8,558 nucleotides of DNA, taken from Geminicoccaceae bacterium. GTDB taxonomy: Bacteria > Pseudomonadota > Alphaproteobacteria > Geminicoccales > Geminicoccaceae. Location of the stretch: the NCBI GenBank assembly GCA_030824835.1, contig JAPJRA010000122.1, forward strand, positions 1-8,558. Reading direction: 5' to 3'. This document shows, in pieces, positions 1 to 4,680 of the stretch. The notes below the pieces were generated by a model that saw only the letters and a list, made by a program, of their open reading frames with translations, had not been told where the DNA came from and made no database searches. The translations under genes were made by a program, and so were the position numbers. The number at the start of each line of letters is the position of its first letter. The first letter of the stretch is position 1.

Positions 1-590
1 CAGGCGATGCCGATCCACAGCTCGGTGTGCGCCGCCAAATCGACTTGCTCACGGTATTCCCGGCACCAACGGCCATCGACGGTGCGAAAAGTACGTAGCG
101 GCGTGATCGTGCCACGACTGCCACTGGCAGGATTCTGCCAGGTCACGCTGCCACCCGAGATCTGCGTGTCCAGAGCGGTCGTGAAGGCGGCCGCCATGAG
201 CTGCCGGTCACGGGCCTGCTCGGCCAGGACATGCGTCGCCGCATCCCTTGCCCGGCGCTCGGCCAGCCCCAGAGCTACCGTCCCGATCGCGGCCGCGATC
301 AACAGCGAGGCAGCGACCGGCGCCATGATGCGCAACAATCTGGCGCGGTGATGCCGGCGGCGGCGAGCTGCGAAAGTTGCATCGACGGAGGCCAGCACCG
401 CGGCGTCGATGTTGACGGCCAGCGGGAAGGCGGCGCGTAGAAATGCCCGTTCGGTCTCCAGCGCGGAGACCGCGGCGGCGGTGGCCGGATCATCCCGGCA
501 ACGGCGGCCGACCAAGGCGGCGTCCGTACCGGCCAGTTCGTCATCGACCAGTAACATCAGCTCCAACTGACCGACGCCAGCCTGTTTCAT
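1..590 (-). CDS. Membrane anti-sigma factor with periplasmic surface-antigen-like domain (3' end outside window)
   Basis: This is the probable cognate anti-sigma factor of the adjoining ECF sigma gene. Its ATG (590-588) overlaps the sigma stop as ATGA, implying translational coupling; the local Shine-Dalgarno is weak. The visible 196 residues run off the left edge without a stop. Residues 1-75 are a short cytoplasmic part that starts like anti-sigma domains (LMLLVDDELAG at 11-21, then a DDP turn). A basic stretch (ARRRHHRAR, 75-83) precedes one membrane helix at about 87-109, so the rest should be periplasmic. Residues 135-196 resemble the RT0821/Lpp0805 or 17-kDa surface-antigen C-terminal domain: SVTWQNP, GTITPLRTFRT, WCREY (174-178) and a closing IAC (Cys196). 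Cys175 and Cys196 are the family-typical pair. The same domain occurs in the lipoprotein at 1837-2169. I see no zinc-binding HxxxCxxC. The anti-sigma role is inferred from position and topology. Confidence 0.82.
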   Translation of the reverse strand, partial: MKQAGVGQLELMLLVDDELAGTDAALVGRRCRDDPATAAAVSALETERAFLRAAFPLAVNIDAAVLASVDATFAARRRRHHRARLLRIMAPVAASLLIAAAIGTVALGLAERRARDAATHVLAEQARDRQLMAAAFTTALDTQISGGSVTWQNPASGSRGTITPLRTFRTVDGRWCREYREQVDLAAHTELWIGIA

Positions 591-1126
591 GGCACGTTCT
601 CGATTCCGGATGGGACGCTGGGTGCGCTGGCAAATGCCGTTCGGATCGCATCGCGCGCGCGGGCCAGGCGACTGGTGACGGTACCGATCGGGATCTGCAG
701 GATGTCGGCTACGTCCCGATAGGCGAGGCCCTCGACCGTCACCAAGATCAGCACTTCCCGCTGCTCCTCGGGCAGCAGCATCACCATGCGGCGAACCTCC
801 TGCAATGTGGTCCACAGTTCGGCGTCGATGGCGGCGCCGACGGACTGATCGGGAACGGCAGCGTGCTCCAGCAGGAGCCGCGAACGATTCGCTGCGTCGC
901 GACGCTGGTTGCGGTGAAGATTGTGCGCGATCTTGAACAGCCAGCGATCCAAGGCGGTCCCCCAGATCCAAGTATCCAGGCGGAGAATGGCGCGCTCGCA
1001 CGTTGCCTGCACCAAATCGTCGGCGTCAGCGGGGGATTTGGTCAGCACTAGAGCGAAGCGGTGCAAACGAGGCAGCAAGGCGATCAGCTCCCGGCGTAGC
1101 ATCTCGTCTCGAGCCGACGACACCAT
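587..1126 (-). CDS. ECF-type RNA polymerase sigma factor
   Basis: A 179-residue sigma-70 family factor of the group 4 (ECF) type, which would direct core RNA polymerase to stress or envelope promoters. Region 2 is clear: ADADDLVQATCERAI at about 33-47 and DRWLFKIAHNLHRNQRR at 60-76. A linker follows, then region 4 with LPEEQREVLILV (118-129) and a helix-turn-helix YRDVADILQIPIGTVTSRL (136-154). There is no region 1 or 3, as usual for this class. Start choice: GGAGGG lies immediately 5' of the ATG at 1126, which is too close for that codon. It is better spaced (4 nt) for the GTG one codon later, so the true start may be codon 2; an ATG at codon 9 (1102) is also possible. The frame stays open far upstream, but that part is antisense to the divergent genes and has no sigma similarity. 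The gene overlaps the downstream anti-sigma by 4 nt. Confidence 0.93.
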   Translation of the reverse strand: MVSSARDEMLRRELIALLPRLHRFALVLTKSPADADDLVQATCERAILRLDTWIWGTALDRWLFKIAHNLHRNQRRDAANRSRLLLEHAAVPDQSVGAAIDAELWTTLQEVRRMVMLLPEEQREVLILVTVEGLAYRDVADILQIPIGTVTSRLARARDAIRTAFASAPSVPSGIENVP

Positions 1127-1294
1127 CCCTCCGCAGCCACACCGATGACAGGCGCAATTTAAACTACACGCCGGCCCTGCCGTTTCTTCCATGGCGCCGG
1201 AAAAATTTCTTTGGCTTCGGAAGAAGAAATGCGCGCCGCGGGTTATGCCCAACGAGTGACGTCGTCGAACCGGTTGTCCGACGTGGAGAAGCGC
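1127..1294. promoter_or_regulatory. Divergent control region between sigma gene and glycine-rich gene
   Basis: These 168 bp must hold the promoters for the leftward sigma/anti-sigma pair and the rightward glycine-rich/lipoprotein pair. It is the most AT-rich part of the neighbourhood (ATTTAAAC near 1157-1165 and AAAAATTTC near 1201-1209). I could not find a well-spaced ECF promoter (GAAC with CGTC) on either strand with confidence. Autoregulation by the sigma factor is common for such pairs but is inferred here. Confidence 0.45.
1205..1230. promoter_or_regulatory. Imperfect palindrome, possible operator in divergent promoter region
   Basis: ATTTCTT at 1205-1211 is repeated inverted as AAGAAAT at 1224-1230. 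A second inner pair, CTTC (1215-1218) and GAAG (1220-1223), lies inside it, so the whole forms one imperfect dyad with a 3-nt TGG insertion in the left half. It sits about 65 bp before the proposed start of the rightward gene. The position fits a regulator site; no specific regulator can be named. Confidence 0.3.
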
Positions 1295-1840
1295 ATGGCT
1301 TGGCGTTGCCCGGGCCCGAGGCTCGCCGACGGACGCGCGGCCATATTCGCCTTGGCCGCCGTCCTTGGGGCAATGGCACCTGTCACGCCGACCATCGTTG
1401 GTGACGATTGTTGCTGGGCTACCGGCAAGGCGGCCTATGCCGACAGCAAACGTGGTGCTGCCGGCGCAGCCGGCTATCGCGGCGGCGGCGACTCGGGAGC
1501 TGGCGCTGATGCTGGGGGCGGGGGCGGTGCGGCCCCAACCCCGGGCGGTGGTGCCGCTGGTGCGGCGCCCGGCGATAGCAAGGGAAGCCCCGGAAGCGGT
1601 GCGGCAGGTAGCGTTGGTCCCGCGGATGGTACACGGGCCAGCCGCGCAAGAGGCACGAGTTCTGGCAGCGATGATCGCGAGCCCAGCGCAGCCGGACCCA
1701 CGTCGACCAGCCCGTTGCAGTCCCCTGCCGCTGCGCCGCGCCGCTTGGATCAGCACGCGGTCCCGTCGGGCCTGACCCAGGTGGGTGAGGATCTCTCGCC
1801 TGCTGAGGAGGCAGCGCTGATCGCCGGCAAGTGGCGATGA
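1295..1840 (+). CDS. Glycine/alanine-rich exported protein of unknown function
   Basis: A 181-residue protein I do not recognise as a named family. Residues about 9-36 look like a signal peptide: a charged start (RLADGR), then a hydrophobic run (AAIFALAAVLGAMAP). A low-complexity Gly/Ala/Ser/Pro stretch (about 50-150) follows, with GGGGG and PGGGAAG blocks. The short C-terminus is less repetitive and ends LSPAEEAALIAGKWR, a tail type I associate with small exported alphaproteobacterial proteins. The ATG at 1295 is chosen because GGAG (1285-1288) lies 6 nt upstream; TTG at 1211 and ATG at 1229 are in frame but lack this and would precede the signal peptide. The TGA (1838-1840) overlaps the lipoprotein ATG (1837), so the two are probably co-translated. 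Other frames are open here because of the high GC. A cell-surface or periplasmic role is inference. Confidence 0.6.
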   Translation: MAWRCPGPRLADGRAAIFALAAVLGAMAPVTPTIVGDDCCWATGKAAYADSKRGAAGAAGYRGGGDSGAGADAGGGGGAAPTPGGGAAGAAPGDSKGSPGSGAAGSVGPADGTRASRARGTSSGSDDREPSAAGPTSTSPLQSPAAAPRRLDQHAVPSGLTQVGEDLSPAEEAALIAGKWR

Positions 1841-2169
1841 CACGCACATCGGCGCTGGGCTTTGCCATGATCCTTGCCGGCTGCATCGACCAGACACCCC
1901 AAAGCTCCGGCCCGCCGGCGCGGATTCTGGAGTCCGAGTTGCAGCAGGCCCTCGAGACACAACCGAGCGGCACCGCCGTCACCTGGCAATCGACGCCGGA
2001 GGGGCAGTTCGGCACGGTCAAGCCGGTGCGCACGTTCCGCACCAATAATGGCTATTGCCGCGAATATCTGGTGACGCTCCAGGGACCCGACGGCGTCGAT
2101 AGCAGCTGGCGGGACATCGCCTGCCGTGACGCCGCCGGGGTCTGGCGCGTGTTTGAAACCGGCGCTTGA
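1837..2169 (+). CDS. Small lipoprotein with RT0821/Lpp0805-like surface-antigen domain
   Basis: A 110-residue predicted lipoprotein. The N-terminus MTRTSALGFAMILAGC has a short basic n-region, a hydrophobic core and a lipobox LAGC (13-16), so Cys16 would be lipidated after signal peptidase II cleavage. The residues after Cys16 (IDQT) put Asp at +3, not +2, so outer-membrane sorting is plausible. Residues 35-105 form a surface-antigen-like domain: TAVTWQ (46-51), GTVKPVRTFRT (59-69), YCREY (73-77), IACRD (94-98) and a Trp near the end (103). Cys74 and Cys96 are the conserved pair, probably a disulfide. The domain closely parallels the periplasmic part of the anti-sigma factor at 1-590. The start is ATG 1837, coupled by ATGA to the upstream gene; GTG 1831 is also in frame. 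The gene converges on the ferritin-like gene with a 7-bp gap. Confidence 0.83.
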   Translation: MTRTSALGFAMILAGCIDQTPQSSGPPARILESELQQALETQPSGTAVTWQSTPEGQFGTVKPVRTFRTNNGYCREYLVTLQGPDGVDSSWRDIACRDAAGVWRVFETGA

Positions 2170-2176
2170 GGCGAGC

Positions 2177-3052
2177 CTACTTGATGCCGCCATTGAGACG
2201 ATTCGGGAAGAAGCCGAAGTGGGCGCCGGCGCCGCCCAGATAGACGATTTTCAGCACCTCGCTCGTGGTGCGTGAGAAGGCCAAGCCGTTGGCATCAGTC
2301 GGGATGATATTGGCGCTGCCCGTCCATCGGATCCCCTGGTCCTTCCTGCTGGGGCCGTCGAGGCGGTCGCGTGCATCCGAGATCGCGCGCGCGGCCGCGA
2401 ACAGACCTTGCCCATAGAGAAGTGTGCGGATCTGACCGGCATGGTAGGCCTCGACCGCCAGAATGCCGGCAGCGGCCTCGATCACGTCCTTGCTGGCGAT
2501 CAGCCGAGCGGCGCCTTTGTAGGCGGTGACCCCGACATCCTCGAATATGAACGCCGCCAGCAGAAAATTGGTCTCGTTGGCGAAGGCGTCGAAGCGTTGG
2601 CTGCCGCTGACCAAGCCAGCCGCCCGGGCCGCGGTGGTGAACGCGGTATCGAGGTCGATCTTCGGCCGGGCCACAGCAGCACCGCCCAAGGCGGAGCGGA
2701 TGAAGCGCACGTGGTTCAGCTCGTCCTGGGCAATCTCGGCGGCATATTCGCGAAATGCCTTGGTCTTGAAGGGTACCATGCTGCCGCCGACGACGGGTCC
2801 GCGCTTGCCGATCCCGCCGGTGTCGGCATTGCTCAGGCCTTTGCCGGTCGCTGTGCGGAGGTAGAACTCGGCTTCGAGATATTCGAGGTTCAACGCGAAA
2901 TTGAGGATGGCGGCATCGTCGACGGCAGCAGCAGCTTGTGCCGAACTCGCCAGGGACGTGCCGATGGTGGCGATCGCCGCCACTCCTGCCGAGGTCAGCA
3001 GACCTCTGCGGCCGAGTTGCAGGTACTGGCCGTCCGGGTTCTGAATCGTCAT
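2177..3052 (-). CDS. Tat-exported ferritin-like (desiccation-related) protein
   Basis: A 291-residue protein of the ferritin-like Ferritin_2 type, the family that includes the plant desiccation protein PCC13-62. The N-terminus has a twin-arginine signal: LGRRGLLTSAG (13-23), a hydrophobic stretch and an AQA/AAA cleavage region near 38-43, so it acts outside the cytoplasm. A four-helix di-metal arrangement can be read: LEYLEAEFYL with Glu57/60/62, DELNHVRFI with Glu111 and His114, FEDVGVTAY with Glu171, and VEAYHAGQIRTLL with Glu201 and His204 (two ExxH). These could bind iron or manganese; activity is not shown, and a peroxide- or iron-handling role is inference. The ATG at 3052 has a good Shine-Dalgarno, AGGAAGAGG, 8 nt away. 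It lies 139 bp downstream of the RskA-like gene on the same strand and may belong to that regulon. The last residues have no obvious motif. Confidence 0.9.
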   Translation of the reverse strand: MTIQNPDGQYLQLGRRGLLTSAGVAAIATIGTSLASSAQAAAAVDDAAILNFALNLEYLEAEFYLRTATGKGLSNADTGGIGKRGPVVGGSMVPFKTKAFREYAAEIAQDELNHVRFIRSALGGAAVARPKIDLDTAFTTAARAAGLVSGSQRFDAFANETNFLLAAFIFEDVGVTAYKGAARLIASKDVIEAAAGILAVEAYHAGQIRTLLYGQGLFAAARAISDARDRLDGPSRKDQGIRWTGSANIIPTDANGLAFSRTTSEVLKIVYLGGAGAHFGFFPNRLNGGIK

Positions 3053-3191
3053 GGTCGATGCCTCTTCCTGTATGTCGCCGGAAGAGAGGCGCCGTCGGGC
3101 GGCGTCATCCTCTCCCTAGCACTACGGGTGGCGAGGCGTCGCAGATGCAGGTGCGGTGCGCCTCACGCGGCCGTGACCTCGGTCTGGAGGT
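3053..3191 (-). promoter_or_regulatory. Intergenic leader of the ferritin-like gene
   Basis: 139 bp between the RskA-like stop and the ferritin-like ATG. It could hold a separate promoter or simply be an operon spacer with RNA structure. I see no convincing promoter. Besides the hairpins listed separately, GAGGCG/CGCCTC arms about 20 nt apart lie near 3130-3162 and might form a weak stem after the anti-sigma gene. No T-run follows any of these stems, so none qualifies as a clear intrinsic terminator. Confidence 0.4.
3062..3114 (-). promoter_or_regulatory. Two mutually exclusive RNA hairpins covering the ferritin Shine-Dalgarno
   Basis: In the minus-strand transcript, stem 1 pairs GAGAGG (3114-3109) with CCUCUC (3089-3084). 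Inside it, CGCCG (3104-3100) pairs with CGGCG (3094-3090) around a CCCGA loop, with AUGA as a one-sided bulge. Stem 2 pairs CUCUUCC (3086-3080) with GGAAGAG (3068-3062), which is the ribosome-binding site itself, across an 11-nt loop. Stems 1 and 2 both need bases 3084-3086, so they compete: stem 1 would leave the Shine-Dalgarno free and stem 2 would hide it. The pairings are seen directly; a switch function is inference. Confidence 0.42.
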
Positions 3192-3881
3192 TCAGCGCGG
3201 TTCGACCAGCAGCGTGCCCGTGGACACGACCGGCCCGGTCGGTTGCCCGCTCGGTGAGCCGCCCGCCGGCTCGAGACTCACAGCCAGCATATCGCCGGCC
3301 TGAAGCTCACCCTGGGCCGGCGCGGTGAAGACCCGCCGCTGGCTGCCGGTGGCATCGAGCACGCCCAACGATATCGGTGGCAGACCACCTGCCGGCAGCA
3401 GCCAGAGCTCCGGCACCTGAGAGGCGGGCGGTGGCGCTGCGAGCGGTCGGGCTGCGAGCCTCCTCGCCTCCGTTGAGGCACGCACCACCCAGCGCGGCTG
3501 ACCACTGCCGTCGTTGAGCACGGCCACGAGTTGCGGGCCCTCGCCCGGCATCAGCAGAATGAACCCGAGCAGGGCCAATGCCGCAGCGCTGGCACCGGTC
3601 GCCCACAGCCGCCAGACTGTAATGCGATTCCACCAGGAGGGGCTGGCCTCGCGCTGGCTGGCCGTGATCGTGCGGCGAATCTGCTGCCACACCTGCGGCC
3701 TTGGCATCACCGGTGGCAGATCTTCGCTGAGCGGCGCCAGCCGCGCTTCCCATGCCGCAACCCGCTGGGCGAGTTCGGGATGATCGAGCAGGCGCCGTTT
3801 GACTGCCAGCCGTTCATCCGGCGGCAGCACACCCAGCACATATTCGCCCGCGAGCATGTCGAGGTCGTCCTCCCCGGCCAT
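3192..3881 (-). CDS. RskA-family anti-sigma factor
   Basis: A 229-residue single-pass membrane anti-sigma factor of the RskA (anti-sigma-K) type, the likely partner of the sigma gene just upstream. The N-terminal domain reads DMLAGEYVLGVLPPDER (8-24) and continues to about residue 50 without the zinc-binding Cys/His motif, as is usual for RskA proteins. A membrane helix spans about 92-112 (LWATGASAAALALLGFILLM). The periplasmic part has the family hallmarks: ELWLLPAGGLPPISLGVL (158-175) and LAVSLEPAGGSPSGQPTGPV (199-218). Its ATG (3881) shares one base with the sigma stop (TGATG), and GGAGG lies 7 nt upstream inside the sigma gene, so the pair is translationally coupled and independently well initiated. 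Family members release sigma after regulated proteolysis in response to an envelope or redox signal; the signal here is unknown. Confidence 0.94.
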   Translation of the reverse strand: MAGEDDLDMLAGEYVLGVLPPDERLAVKRRLLDHPELAQRVAAWEARLAPLSEDLPPVMPRPQVWQQIRRTITASQREASPSWWNRITVWRLWATGASAAALALLGFILLMPGEGPQLVAVLNDGSGQPRWVVRASTEARRLAARPLAAPPPASQVPELWLLPAGGLPPISLGVLDATGSQRRVFTAPAQGELQAGDMLAVSLEPAGGSPSGQPTGPVVSTGTLLVEPR

Positions 3882-4480
3882 CACTGCCCCTCCAGGCACT
3901 GCCGAAGCCGCATCAGACTCCGCCGCACCCAGCTCTTGACCGTGCCGACGGGCCGGCCGACCAGTGTCGCCAGCTCGTCGTGGCTGAGACCGCCCTGATA
4001 GGCCAGCACGACGCAGCGACGGGGCTCGGGTTCGAGCTGCTCGAGGCAATCCTGCAGGGCCCGCCGCGCCGCTGACACCGTCGCCAGATCCTGCGGGTCC
4101 AGAAACTCCGCCACGGGCGCGAGGTCGTCGTCTATGCCCACGATCTCACGGCGATGGCGGCGATGATGGTCGAGTGCCGCATTACGGGCCACGGACACCA
4201 GCCAGCCCATGGGTGAGCCCCGGCTCGAGTCGAAACTGCCCGCGCGATCCCAGACCCGCAGATAGACATCGTGCAATACCTCCTCGGCCAGCTCGCGGCG
4301 ATGCAGCAGCCGCAGTAGCACCGCCATCAGCTGCGCGCTGGTCTGGCCGTACAGTACGGCCAGTGCATCCACGTCGCCGCCTGCAACAGCCGTCAGCCAG
4401 ATCGCAAGCCCGTCACCGTTCGTTGCATCCTCTCGATGCTCGCGCAGCGCTTCCCCTCCCTGCGGGCCTCGGCAGACCAT
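3881..4480 (-). CDS. ECF sigma factor, SigK-like
   Basis: A 199-residue ECF sigma factor of the SigK-like kind that pairs with RskA anti-sigma factors. Region 2: ALAVLYGQTS (40-49), RELAEEVLHDVYLRVWDRA (62-80), then FDSSRGSPMGWLVSVARNAA (83-102). Region 4: LEQLEPEPRRCVVLAYQGGL (146-165) and the helix-turn-helix SHDELATLVGRPVGTVKSWV (166-185), ending RLRQCLEG. The start is uncertain. ATG 4480 gives the usual family length but has no strong Shine-Dalgarno (GCATCTTGGCGACCGCCGG precedes it). The in-frame ATG at 4627 would add 49 residues with no sigma similarity and would run across the control region of the divergent cyclase gene, so it is rejected. Conserved sequence begins near GDGLAIWLTAV (22-32). 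The downstream RskA-like gene overlaps by one base. Confidence 0.9.
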   Translation of the reverse strand: MVCRGPQGGEALREHREDATNGDGLAIWLTAVAGGDVDALAVLYGQTSAQLMAVLLRLLHRRELAEEVLHDVYLRVWDRAGSFDSSRGSPMGWLVSVARNAALDHHRRHRREIVGIDDDLAPVAEFLDPQDLATVSAARRALQDCLEQLEPEPRRCVVLAYQGGLSHDELATLVGRPVGTVKSWVRRSLMRLRQCLEGQ

Positions 4481-4536
4481 CCGGCGGTCGCCAAGATGCC
4501 ACCACGGCCAGATACTACGCTCAACTTCGCCAGAAC

Positions 4537-4560
4537 GACGCACCTGTCGCCGCTGGGTTG
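4537..4560 (-). promoter_or_regulatory. Possible ECF-type promoter for the SigK-like sigma gene
   Basis: Reading the minus strand, CAACCC (4560-4555) and CGTC (4540-4537) are 14 nt apart, or 15 nt if AACC is counted as the -35 core. This resembles the AAC and CGTC elements typical of ECF promoters and would start transcription some 50 nt before the sigma ATG, as expected for autoregulation. The spacing is slightly short and the match is brief, so chance is possible. Confidence 0.25.
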
Positions 4561-4623
4561 CAATAGCGGGCCATATGGTGGCTCTACCCTGACGCGTGCG
4601 AACCCTCGAGACCCGCCCACTGG

Positions 4624-4641
4624 TCATGTGTTGTCACATGA
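4624..4641. promoter_or_regulatory. Perfect 7-bp inverted repeat upstream of the cyclase gene (candidate operator)
   Basis: TCATGTG and CACATGA are perfect inverted copies separated by TTGT, ending 39 bp before the cyclase ATG. Near-consensus -35-like TTGTCA (4631-4636) overlaps the right half, so a bound protein could block or aid polymerase. It contains TGTG and CACA but with 4 nt between them, not the spacing of a CRP/FNR site. The dyad is seen directly; regulator and effect are unknown. Confidence 0.42.
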
Positions 4642-4680
4642 TCTAGGCTTTGGATACACGCCTCTGACCAGCAAACGCCC

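Larger units (their letters stand above)
4481..4680. promoter_or_regulatory. Divergent control region between SigK-like gene and cyclase gene
   Basis: 200 bp with no credible gene. It must contain promoters in both directions: leftward for the sigma/RskA pair and rightward for the cyclase. It holds one clear dyad (4624-4641) and one possible ECF-type promoter facing left (4537-4560), listed separately. A rightward GAACC (4600-4604) lies 18 nt before GTCA (4623-4626); that spacing is long for most ECF promoters, so I do not call it. Confidence 0.5.

Noticed and set aside
443..1051. Plus-strand open frame of about 202 codons
   Set aside because: It is antisense to the sigma factor and the start of the anti-sigma gene, and its protein composition is shadow-like.
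1480..1580. Gly-rich stretch as PE_PGRS-like or a tandem repeat
   Set aside because: No regular repeat unit is seen at DNA level, and the lineage signals are proteobacterial, so it is treated as simple low complexity.
1365..1775. Alternative plus-strand frame inside the glycine-rich gene (136 codons, Ala/Pro/Arg-rich)
   Set aside because: It lacks a good ribosome-binding site and a signal peptide. The competing frame has both, plus the ATGA coupling to the lipoprotein and a plausible conserved tail. Some doubt remains because the region is low in complexity.
1127..1960. Minus-strand frame continuous with the sigma gene, adding about 278 residues at its N-terminus
   Set aside because: It is antisense to the glycine-rich and lipoprotein genes, has Arg/Ala/Gly-rich shadow composition, and the sigma similarity begins only near 1102-1126 with a GGAGGG next to the start.
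2408..3328. Long plus-strand open frame (about 306 codons) across the ferritin-like gene
   Set aside because: It mirrors a gene with clear family motifs and a good ribosome-binding site on the minus strand; the translation has no recognisable domain.
4481..4627. N-terminal extension of the SigK-like factor from ATG 4627
   Set aside because: The added 49 residues are Arg/Gly/Trp-rich with no sigma similarity and would overlap the control dyad of the divergent gene.
4624..4641. CRP/FNR binding site
   Set aside because: The TGTG and CACA halves are only 4 nt apart, whereas CRP/FNR sites need about 6 nt between 5-base halves; kept only as a generic dyad.
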